64,000 nt of DNA, from positions 4,428,926 through 4,492,925 of the forward strand of contig CP011806.1 of assembly GCA_001664505.1 (NCBI GenBank). Reading direction: 5' to 3'. The DNA comes from Acidobacteria bacterium Mor1 (lineage in GTDB: Bacteria; Acidobacteriota; Polarisedimenticolia; Polarisedimenticolales; Polarisedimenticolaceae). Both the position numbers and the translations under genes were made by a program. The notes below the pieces were generated by a model. The model was given only the letters and a program-made list of their open reading frames with translations. It was not told where the DNA came from and ran no database searches. This document shows, one piece after another, positions 24,181 through 31,463 of the stretch (position 1 is its first letter; each line of letters opens with the position of its first letter).

Positions 24181-25059
24181 ATGGGTTTTCTCGCACCCTT
24201 GCTGCTGCTGCTCGGCCTCAACACGGTTCCCCAGGCCGACGCGGCCGGGGCGGGCGCCGTCGACGGGTCCAGGCCGGCGGGAGCCGAGCCTGCCGGTGCT
24301 TCCACGAGCTGTCCGCCGGCCGATTCCCTGCTGGGGCAACTGGAGCGCTTCGGGTTGGAGCGGGCCAGCCGCACCCGGCGCTTCGAGGCCGCCGTCCCGG
24401 AGGGGCTCTACCGCAAGGCGCTCGAGCGTGCGGGCCGCCCGGCTGTCGACCGGATCGGCAAGCGGGGTTTCGCGGTTCTCTACAGCGACCTCCCGGTCGA
24501 AGCCTGGTGGCGGGCGATCAACGCCGACGAACGGCACGTCGGCTATCTGCCGATCGATCATTCACAGCAGATCGATGGTGAGCCGGGCGCCGACGGGCGG
24601 CGGATTCTCCAGCGCGCCCAGCGTTTCGGGGTCGGCCGCTACTGGATCTCTCGCTACCAATCCAACGGCGAGTTGTTCCGCGCTTCCGAGGGCGCCCTGT
24701 GGGAACTCTGGTTCGAGCTGGATCTCAGGGATGAGGACCTCGGCCGGGAAGAGGTGCTGGCCGCCTCCAACGGATTGCAGCCGATGCAACAGCTTCGCGG
24801 GGCCTGGTTGCTCAAGCCGCTCGGGGAATCCTGCCTGCTGGTGGAGCAGTTCAGCTGGTCGGAGGCCGGCGGCACCGTGGGTGCCTTCGAGGCCATGGCG
24901 CTGGAAGGGTCGATGCGCACCGCGATCACCGGCATGGAGCGACTGGCTCGGGAGATGAGCCTGGCCGAAGGCGCGGACGCTGAAGTTGTGGGGAACCTGA
25001 AAAGGCCGGACGGGAAGCCGCTGCAGGGCGCCGGAAAGCCGGCGGCGCCGGCACCCTGA
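24181..25059 (+). CDS. Exported protein with SRPBCC/START-like region
   Basis: ATG 24181 follows GGGGAT and gives a signal peptide (MGFLAPLLLLLGLNTVPQADA). The 292-residue product has an alternation of strands and helices with PVEAWWRAINADERH, GRYWISRYQSN and GALWELWFELD, and a pre-C-terminal helix AFEAMALEGSMRTAITGMERLAREM; this is the usual order of an SRPBCC (START/Bet v1) lipid-binding fold, judged by eye. Such domains bind hydrophobic molecules in a cavity. The tail is low-complexity (GKPLQGAGKPAAPAP). Periplasmic lipid or small-molecule binding is inferred. Confidence 0.65.
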   Translation: MGFLAPLLLLLGLNTVPQADAAGAGAVDGSRPAGAEPAGASTSCPPADSLLGQLERFGLERASRTRRFEAAVPEGLYRKALERAGRPAVDRIGKRGFAVLYSDLPVEAWWRAINADERHVGYLPIDHSQQIDGEPGADGRRILQRAQRFGVGRYWISRYQSNGELFRASEGALWELWFELDLRDEDLGREEVLAASNGLQPMQQLRGAWLLKPLGESCLLVEQFSWSEAGGTVGAFEAMALEGSMRTAITGMERLAREMSLAEGADAEVVGNLKRPDGKPLQGAGKPAAPAP

Positions 25060-25080
25060 ACCTGCCGCTGGGACGCGAGG

Positions 25081-25392
25081 CTATTCCTCTTCGTCTCCCG
25101 CGTCTTTTGCCGCAGCCTTCTTCTTGGCCACCTTTTTCTTGGTGGTCTTCTTCTTGGTCGTCGTCGTCTTCTTGGCCACCTTTTTCTTGGTGGTCTTCTT
25201 GCGGCGCACCTTGGCGGGGGCCTCGGTGTCGCTCGGCGCCAGCTTGACCATGCTCGTCAGGAACTTCTTCGAGCCGTGCTCGTCGAAGTCGATCATCGTG
25301 TAGCGATCGGTCACATCCGCGATGGTGCCGGTCCCGTAGACCGAGTGCTCGATGCGATCCTTCGCGGAGAATCCCTTTGTGGATTTGGCCAT
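25081..25392 (-). CDS. Tudor-like domain with histone H1-like Lys-rich tail
   Basis: ATG 25392 (GGGAGACTC before it) gives 103 residues. The first half (KDRIEHSVYGTGTIADVTDRYTMIDF) has the spacing of the small beta-barrel found at the C-terminus of UvrD/PcrA helicases (Tudor-like; recognises nucleic acid or a partner). The second half is a low-complexity tail of KKTTKKK and VAKK repeats, like eukaryotic histone H1 tails and bacterial H1-like proteins, ending in DAGDEEE. This suggests a nucleoid-associated or DNA-bound role, with the beta-barrel for docking. The tail gene segment carries two exact 33-bp repeats. Confidence 0.75.
   Translation of the reverse strand: MAKSTKGFSAKDRIEHSVYGTGTIADVTDRYTMIDFDEHGSKKFLTSMVKLAPSDTEAPAKVRRKKTTKKKVAKKTTTTKKKTTKKKVAKKKAAAKDAGDEEE
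25120..25200 (-). repeat. Direct 33-bp repeats encoding the Lys-rich tail
   Basis: The 33 bases at 25120-25152 recur exactly at 25168-25200 (period 48 bases, in frame). They encode the KKTTKKKVAKK block, so the tail can grow or shrink by repeat slippage without frameshift. Confidence 0.9.
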
Positions 25393-25566
25393 GAGTCTCC
25401 CGGGGGTCCGTCCGGCTACGCGTCGCTCGAGGGGAGCCACACGCACTTCTCAGGTGCCGGCATTGGAGTGAACAAGACGAGAAGGGTAGGTCGCCGCAGT
25501 CTCGATGTCAATCCAAGAATCATGCCGGAACCTCGCGGAACGGCCGAGGAAAGGGCAACCGAACGG

Positions 25567-28500
25567 TCAGGGAGCGCCGACCGGGCCGGCGCCGCAGACG
25601 TTTCGGCCTCGAACCAGGTAGAAGGCGCCCTCTCCCCGGGCCGGAGTCGGCGAAGGGATGCTGGCGCCGAGGGACGCCAGGCCGTTCTCGATCACCGGGG
25701 CCTCGCCGGGACCCGCCGAGAGCGCACTCAGCGGCGCGGAAAGCACCTCGTAGGTCAGGGACGGGCCGGCGCCCAGCGTGTCGTGTTGCCAGTTCAATTG
25801 CAGCGGGTCGATTCCCGAGAGCCGCAGCGCGTCGACCGCAGCGGGCAAGCGCCAGGTCGAACCGTCCGACGGCGCGCAGTCGTCCCGGTTCAGGAAGTCG
25901 TCCTCGTCGCGGTCTCCTCCGAGGCGGGCTCCGGACCCGACGGTGCCGCAGGTGAAGGTCAACGGGCCGTCTGCCTGGGCCCGCAGCAGCGCGGTGGAGA
26001 GCACCGAGTCCGCGGCCCGGTCGGGAATCCATCCACCGCCCTCGAGTCGGAAGATCGCCGGTCCACCGCCGAAGCGCAGCGAAGCGGTCAGATCGCAGTG
26101 CCGGTCGGCGTCAGACAGATCGCCGAGGGCGATCAGTGTCTGCAGCAGCGCCTCTTCTTCGGCGCTGCCCGTCGGAGCCGCGCCTGCCGGAAGGGTCAGT
26201 TGCTTGCCGACGGCGGGGCGGGTCCCGGTGGGGAAATGGAACAGGAAGGTCGAGATGTCCCGCACCTGCTGGGCGTTGAGGTTGAAGACGTTGATGCTGA
26301 GGAACGAGGCGAGGTCCGGGAAGGATCCGTTGTGGGAGAACCCGAACCCGGAGCGCGCAGCGGGTGTCGCCCCGTCGCTCCCCAGGGGCGGCCCCGGTTT
26401 CTCGTACATGTTTCGCAGGTGGGCAACCTTCAGGTCCTGATGCAGCGAGTTGTCCAGGGTGCCGTCCAACAGCCCGGCCCATGCGGTGGTCGGATCCCCG
26501 GGTTGGATACCGCCGAGCTTGCCCCCTGCGGTGCCGAAGGGCAGTGCATGACAGCCGGTACAGGGGGAGGCGCCGACGATCGGTAGCGACGTGAACAGGG
26601 TTTCGCCGATGGTGGGGTTGCCCACGACCGGATGATCGGGGACCTGCACCGTCGAGTCGGGTAGGCCGTCTTCGAGGGTGCGGTAGGGGTTCGGTGGAAA
26701 TGCGATGCCCAGCACGAAGCGGCGGAACAACTCCATGTCCGCCTCGGACAGTCCCGCGGTCCCGGCTCCCGGATCGATGTCGGCTGAACCGAGCAGCCCG
26801 ACGAAGGCGGGGTTGAACGCGGCGAAGGTACCCCGGTCTCCGCGCCAGTGCAGCGGCTCGACCATGGCGCGGAAGGTCTGGGTGGTCATCGGTCCTTTCT
26901 GCGGATCGAAACCGTCCCGTTCGACGCAGTCTCCGATGCACTCTTCGGGACCGGCCGGCCGCGGCGCGACGAAGCGCACGTTGTCGCCGGGGGTGCCGTA
27001 GAGCTGCAGGTCCCCCTCGGGATTGCCCAGGTCCCAGGCGAGTCCGTCCAGGTCCCCCGAGATGTGGCAGCTCGAACATGCCGCGTCGCCGTGACCCGAC
27101 AGATCCACCGCGTCGTAAAGGAACCGGCGGCCGTCGCGCACGTCGATGGAACTCGGATCGGTCAACGCAACGGCGCCGACCGTCGCCAGCGCCGCGGTAT
27201 CGACGATCACGACCCGGTTGTCGAACCGGTCGAGCACGTAGGCCCGGCTTCGATCCTCGAAGAGCGCAACGCCGCTGGGTCCGCCGCCGACCTCGACGCT
27301 CTGGGGCGCCGCGCGGTCCGGCCCGAAGATGCACGCCGGGCTGAGGCAACTGCCGTCGAGGCGAAACAGCTTGCGCGAGCCGATCCCGGTCAGCCAGGCG
27401 TGGGAACCGTCGCTCTCCCAGACCATCATGCCCGGCTGGGAGATGCTGGCCCGGCGTTCGGCGAGATTGTCCGGGGCCGTGGACTCGCGGTCGATGTGGC
27501 CGTTGAGGTCGATCTGGGTCACCGCGTTGCCCTGGCTCGGATCGACGACGGCGATGCGATTGTCGACGACATGACCTTCCACGCCGAGAGGGTGTTCGAA
27601 GCGAACGAAGTTCCGCGCTTCGGTGTGGGGCACGTAGATCCGGCCGTTCTGCGGATGCACGCTGACCTCGAACAGAGAGGTTCCCAGCGTCGGAATCGAG
27701 TTCACGGCGAGAGTCGCCGCGTCGATGATGAACAGATCGTGATCGGGGAGCCGGTAGGGCAGGCAGTGGCTCCAGTCGCTTCCGGTTTCATCCTCCCAGG
27801 CCGATCTCGCCGGGTTCCAGCGCACGATCAGGCTGACCTTGGGGATGCCGTCGGCCGGCTCGGTCAGGGCGGGGTTGCGTTCGATCCCCGCGGGCAAGGG
27901 CGGGTAGGGCGGCGGCGGCCCGTCGCAGACCACCGGCGGAAGCCCCAGTTCTGCGAGGCGCACCGGATCCTGGTTGGCGCTGTTGAAGAAGGCGACGTTG
28001 CCGTTGACCACCGTGGTCTGGTTTCCCGAAAGCAAGCTCACGGCGTAGACCTTGCTGCCGTCGCCTGAGACCGCCAGGGCGCGGACATCCTCGCTGAACA
28101 GCGGAATCGAGGCCGGCTGGGCGTCGAGGTCGGCCAGGTTCCAGACCTCGATGCGGTCCTCCTGGGAGATCGCGACGAAGGCCTTTCCGGCAGCGAAGGC
28201 GACGTCGGTCGGTTCATCTCCGGTGGCGAGGGTGCGGATCACCGTGGCCTGGGAAAGATCGACGATGCTGATCGAATCGGACAGATGGTTGACCACCCAG
28301 GCTTCGTCGCTGGATCGCAGGGTGACGCTCACCGGTTCGAGGCCGACGGGGATGGTCTGCAGCGCCCCGAGGCTGCCGTCGGGAAGCACGTCGAACACGT
28401 CGAGGCTGGCGGAGGGGGTGTTGACCACCAGCAGCCGGTTTCCGGCCCGGGTGATCGGGTGGACCTGGGAGGCCTCGAAGTTGACGTAGCTGGCGTGGGC

Positions 28501-28620
28501 GGGAAGCCCGGCAAGGCCCAACGCCAGAATCGCGACCCACCTGAAAAGGGTCCGCTTCAGGGCGGTTCTGGTCAACGGTTCCGGGTGAGCGGCGATGCCG
28601 TTCTTCCGCAATGCACGCAT
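25567..28620 (-). CDS. Secreted YVTN/YncE-type propeller fused to dihaem cytochrome c
   Basis: The start is ATG 28620 (GGGGGA 7 bases upstream). After a signal peptide (about 20-43) come YVTN-type repeats (VNTPSASLDVFDV, VVNHLSDSISIVDL) over roughly 440 residues, then a cytochrome part with two CxxCH motifs: CSSCH (515-519) and CTGCH (687-691). The order resembles cytochrome c peroxidase/MauG-like dihaem domains fused to a beta-propeller. A C-terminal calcium-type stretch (DRDEDDFLNRDDCAPSD) and a module ending FYLVRGRNVCGAG match the end of the kelch protein at 6399-9530. A paralogue is at 48806-52132. Periplasmic or surface redox function is inferred. Confidence 0.85.
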   Translation of the reverse strand: MRALRKNGIAAHPEPLTRTALKRTLFRWVAILALGLAGLPAHASYVNFEASQVHPITRAGNRLLVVNTPSASLDVFDVLPDGSLGALQTIPVGLEPVSVTLRSSDEAWVVNHLSDSISIVDLSQATVIRTLATGDEPTDVAFAAGKAFVAISQEDRIEVWNLADLDAQPASIPLFSEDVRALAVSGDGSKVYAVSLLSGNQTTVVNGNVAFFNSANQDPVRLAELGLPPVVCDGPPPPYPPLPAGIERNPALTEPADGIPKVSLIVRWNPARSAWEDETGSDWSHCLPYRLPDHDLFIIDAATLAVNSIPTLGTSLFEVSVHPQNGRIYVPHTEARNFVRFEHPLGVEGHVVDNRIAVVDPSQGNAVTQIDLNGHIDRESTAPDNLAERRASISQPGMMVWESDGSHAWLTGIGSRKLFRLDGSCLSPACIFGPDRAAPQSVEVGGGPSGVALFEDRSRAYVLDRFDNRVVIVDTAALATVGAVALTDPSSIDVRDGRRFLYDAVDLSGHGDAACSSCHISGDLDGLAWDLGNPEGDLQLYGTPGDNVRFVAPRPAGPEECIGDCVERDGFDPQKGPMTTQTFRAMVEPLHWRGDRGTFAAFNPAFVGLLGSADIDPGAGTAGLSEADMELFRRFVLGIAFPPNPYRTLEDGLPDSTVQVPDHPVVGNPTIGETLFTSLPIVGASPCTGCHALPFGTAGGKLGGIQPGDPTTAWAGLLDGTLDNSLHQDLKVAHLRNMYEKPGPPLGSDGATPAARSGFGFSHNGSFPDLASFLSINVFNLNAQQVRDISTFLFHFPTGTRPAVGKQLTLPAGAAPTGSAEEEALLQTLIALGDLSDADRHCDLTASLRFGGGPAIFRLEGGGWIPDRAADSVLSTALLRAQADGPLTFTCGTVGSGARLGGDRDEDDFLNRDDCAPSDGSTWRLPAAVDALRLSGIDPLQLNWQHDTLGAGPSLTYEVLSAPLSALSAGPGEAPVIENGLASLGASIPSPTPARGEGAFYLVRGRNVCGAGPVGAP

Positions 28621-28793
28621 GGTTCGTCCCCCGGGGTATATGCTTTTATGCCATTTATTCTTCTACGGCTCGAAGTCGCGCATTTCCAATCAATTACTTG
28701 TAAACAAAGACACTCTTGCTGCGTAGGCAGTGCGCTTTCAATGTGACGATGACAATATTCTGCCATCGATCGCCAACGGTGCGAGAATGCGGC
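28621..28793. promoter_or_regulatory. AT-rich divergent promoter region
   Basis: The 173 bases between the dihaem cytochrome gene (minus) and the ATP-grasp gene (plus) are clearly richer in A/T than the surrounding genes, as expected for a shared promoter region. I see no -35/-10 pair convincing enough to place either promoter; TTACTTGTAA (28694-28703) is a small inverted repeat. Confidence 0.45.
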
Positions 28794-29657
28794 ATGCCTC
28801 CCGGAGTGATCATCGCCAGTTGCGACGAGGAAGCCGGCCGGAACCGGGACGACCTGGCCCTGCGCTCGGCTCTCGAGGAACTGGGCGCCACCGTCGAGAT
28901 ACGGCCGTGGAACTCGCCCGGGTTCGACGAGGTTTCCGCCGAGGTGTGCGTCATTCGGACCGCCTGGGACTATCCCGCCGACGTGCAGGGGTTCAAGGCC
29001 TGGGGCGAGACCCAGAGCGCTCGCCGGGTCCTGGTCAATCCCTTCTCTCTCGTCTCCTGGAACCTGCTCAAGGACTACCTGCTCGAACTGGATCTCAGGG
29101 GTGTGCCGGTGCTCCCCACCCGCCTCCTGGAGCCGGGGACGGATTCCGGCAAGGCGCTGGAAGATGCCGCTGCCGCGTTCGGCACCCGGCAACTGGTGGT
29201 CAAACCCTCCGTCGGCAACAGCGGCCAGGGTGTTCGCCTGCTGGATCTGGACGCCGAGGCGCCGGCGGACCCCGGCGTCGAGTCCTTCTCCGGCCGCTCG
29301 CTGATTCAGCCGTTCGCCGAGGGTGTGCGGCGCGATGGAGAGATCGCCCTGGTCTGGATCGACGGCGAGGTGACCCACGCCATGCACAAGCGTCCGGCCG
29401 ACGGCGAGTTTCTCGTCCATGAAGAACGTGGAGGCAGTCTCGAGCCGCTGGCCGTCGCCGCGCAACAACGCGAGCTGGCGGCGCAGGTCGTCGCGGCTCT
29501 TCCGCTACGTCCGCTCTACGCCCGCATCGACTGCATCGAGTACCAGGGGAAGCTCGTCGTCTCCGAAGTGGAACTGATCGAACCGGAGCTCTATCTCGAT
29601 CGCTGCGCTGCAGGATGCCGGCGCATGGCGGTGGCGCTGCTCGAGCGGATGCCTTGA
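28794..29657 (+). CDS. ATP-grasp domain protein (RimK/glutathione-synthetase-like)
   Basis: ATG 28794 gives 287 residues beginning GVIIASCDEEAG. The ATP-grasp core is suggested by VVKPSVGNSGQGVRLL (phosphate-binding Gly-rich loop), LIQPFAEGVRRDGEIALVWIDGEVTHAM (ATP-binding strand and metal region) and DCIEYQGKLVVSEVELIEPELYL (metal-binding acidic residues near the C-terminus). Proteins of this short type join a carboxylate to an amine at ATP expense; many act on peptides or amino acids but the substrate is unknown. It ends one base into the start codon of the sirtuin gene (TTGA), so the two are translationally coupled. Confidence 0.8.
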   Translation: MPPGVIIASCDEEAGRNRDDLALRSALEELGATVEIRPWNSPGFDEVSAEVCVIRTAWDYPADVQGFKAWGETQSARRVLVNPFSLVSWNLLKDYLLELDLRGVPVLPTRLLEPGTDSGKALEDAAAAFGTRQLVVKPSVGNSGQGVRLLDLDAEAPADPGVESFSGRSLIQPFAEGVRRDGEIALVWIDGEVTHAMHKRPADGEFLVHEERGGSLEPLAVAAQQRELAAQVVAALPLRPLYARIDCIEYQGKLVVSEVELIEPELYLDRCAAGCRRMAVALLERMP

Positions 29658-30412
29658 GCGAACAGGCGCTGCGCGGGCTGGCCGGGGAACTTCGTGAAGT
29701 CGGTAGCGTCCTGTTCGTCACCGGTGCGGGCATCTCTGCCGATTCCGGGCTGCCGACCTATCGCGGAGTCGGGGGGCTCTACGACCAGGGGGAAACCGAC
29801 GAGGGGCTGCCGATCGAAGCGTTGCTCTCCGGCGAGACCTTCCGTACCCGTCCCGAATGGACCTGGAAGTACCTGCTCGAGATCGAAGCCTCCGGCCGGG
29901 AAGCGCAACCGAACAGCGCACATCGGGTGATCGCGTCCCTGGAGCAGCAGATCGACCGGGTCTGGACCCTGACCCAGAACGTCGACGGGCTTCACGCTGC
30001 CGCCGGCTCCGAAAACCTGATCGAGATCCACGGCAACCTCCACGGCTTGCGCTGCACCGGGTGCGCTCGCCGGCACAGGGTCGAAGACTATTCCGCGCTG
30101 TCCCTGCCGCCCCGCTGCGAGGAGTGCTCGGCGATCATCCGTCCCGAGGTGATCCTGTTCGGCGAGATGCTTCCCGCAGATGCCCTCGCGCGGCTGCAGG
30201 CCGAACTGCGCCGGGGTTTCGACCTCGTGGTCAACGTCGGCACCAGCGCGCTCTTCCCCTACATCCTCGAGCCGCTCTACGAGGCCAAGGCGCGGCGCAA
30301 GGCGACCGCCGAGATCGATCCGGGGGAAACCGTGGTCTCCGCCATGGTCGACTACCGGATTCCCCTCGGAGCCGCCGAGGCCTTCGAGCGCCTCGAGGCG
30401 TTGCTCGGCTAG
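29654..30412 (+). CDS. Sir2-family NAD-dependent protein deacylase
   Basis: The TTG at 29654 shares a 4-base overlap with the ATP-grasp stop codon and is the preferred start; an ATG at 29615 would add 13 residues. The 252-residue protein shows the sirtuin signatures GAGISADSGLPTYRG, TQNVDGLH, EIHGNLHGLRC and the zinc site CTGC...CEEC, plus GTSALFPY for NAD binding. These enzymes use NAD to remove acyl groups from lysines; the broad-specificity bacterial CobB class is the closest description. The context with an ATP-grasp ligase is not typical and may point to coordinated modification and removal, which is speculation. Confidence 0.9.
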   Translation: MSEQALRGLAGELREVGSVLFVTGAGISADSGLPTYRGVGGLYDQGETDEGLPIEALLSGETFRTRPEWTWKYLLEIEASGREAQPNSAHRVIASLEQQIDRVWTLTQNVDGLHAAAGSENLIEIHGNLHGLRCTGCARRHRVEDYSALSLPPRCEECSAIIRPEVILFGEMLPADALARLQAELRRGFDLVVNVGTSALFPYILEPLYEAKARRKATAEIDPGETVVSAMVDYRIPLGAAEAFERLEALLG

Positions 30413-31101
30413 AACGGAAGCCCCAGGGCTTCGGCCTGGAAGGCCATGTAACTCTTGGTTCGTCCGAAGCGTTCCAGCAGCAGGTCTACGAATCCGCTCG
30501 ACGAGACGTCCTTCTTGCTCAGGTTGCTGACGGCGATGTGATCGGTGCGGCGCAGGTCCTCGATCATCGGATGGTCTGCGTCGTAACCCCGGGGGGGCCG
30601 CTTGAGGCTGTCCCCCGACAGATCCCAGTGTTCTCGGAACCGTTTGCCGTCCCGGGCCTTCTTCCAGTTTTTGGCGTCCAGGTCGATGGCCTCGCGCATT
30701 CCGGCCAGCGCCTCCTTGGCTGGCCGCCACATCCCGGCGCCGAGGAACACGCCGCTGTCGGCAATGTGCACGTACAGCCCCGGGGCGTGTACGTCCTTGC
30801 CTGCCTCGTGGCGAAACTGGATGCCGACGTTGGTCTTGTAGGGTGTTTTGTCCTTGCTGAAGCGCACGTCCCGATAGACCCGCATCAACGATCCACCGAC
30901 CTTGCGATCCGCGGCGACGAGGTGGGGGGAGATCTTGCTCAGCCGCGCACCGATCAGGCGAATAAGCTGCAGCGCCGGCTCGCGGATCTCCGTTTCGTAG
31001 CGCTCCTTGTTGTCCTCGAACCAGGGCTTGTTGTTGTTGGCCTCGAGTTCGCGCAGGAAGCGGAGGGCTCCGGGCCCGAAGGGATTGGTGTCTCGCGCCA
31101 T
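30409..31101 (-). CDS. DUF2461 family protein
   Basis: The ATG at 31101 (CGGAGATCGAC before it) gives 230 residues: ALRFLRELEANNNKPWFEDNKERYE near the start, VYRDVRFSKDKTPYKTNVGI in the middle and a VHIADSGVFLGAGMWRP strand pair, matching the conserved DUF2461 (TIGR02453) pattern. The frame is open to 31194. The family is widespread and of unknown function; the Asn/Asp-rich N-terminus and the RDxRFSKDKTPYK motif are its most conserved parts. Cytoplasmic. It is convergent with the sirtuin gene and overlaps its stop by 4 bases. Confidence 0.88.
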   Translation of the reverse strand: MARDTNPFGPGALRFLRELEANNNKPWFEDNKERYETEIREPALQLIRLIGARLSKISPHLVAADRKVGGSLMRVYRDVRFSKDKTPYKTNVGIQFRHEAGKDVHAPGLYVHIADSGVFLGAGMWRPAKEALAGMREAIDLDAKNWKKARDGKRFREHWDLSGDSLKRPPRGYDADHPMIEDLRRTDHIAVSNLSKKDVSSSGFVDLLLERFGRTKSYMAFQAEALGLPF

Positions 31102-31265
31102 GTCGATCTCCGGCGGAGGCAGGAATCGCCCCGCCCGCTGCAGGGAAGTGCTCCGCGACATCGATATTGTCCTGTGAGAGCGAGGAGAATCCAAGTCGGG
31201 GAAACCTCCCGGCGCCGAATCTTCTCTACCGGGTATGGCCCTCTACGGCCCGGGAGGTACGCATC

Positions 31266-31433
31266 ATGATCCGAGTTCGAACCCTCAAGAAGATCATCCA
31301 CCAGGCGGTCGATTCCGGGTTCAAGGATGCGCTGACCAGCGAAGCCCGCCCGGCTCCGGCCAAGCCGGCGCCCCGCACGGACGACAAGACGCCGGTGCCC
31401 GGCCCGCTGGACCTCGCTGGCGAGACGAGCTGA
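31266..31433 (+). CDS. Small hypothetical protein (55 aa)
   Basis: ATG 31266 is preceded by GGGAGG and opens a short 55-residue frame: a basic, amphipathic N-terminus (MIRVRTLKKIIHQAVDSGFKD), then a Pro/Ala-rich disordered tail. No family recognised and no TM segment. It may be a small regulatory or scaffold peptide, or a chance frame supported only by the ribosome binding site. It stands alone between the DUF2461 gene and the kinase gene. Confidence 0.4.
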   Translation: MIRVRTLKKIIHQAVDSGFKDALTSEARPAPAKPAPRTDDKTPVPGPLDLAGETS

Positions 31434-31463
31434 GGGGCAGACCGTTCCTTCCCGCCGCAGGTC

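Noticed and set aside
26848-28068. 406-codon antisense frame opposite the propeller cytochrome
   Set aside because: Shadow; the opposite strand has CxxCH motifs and YVTN repeats.
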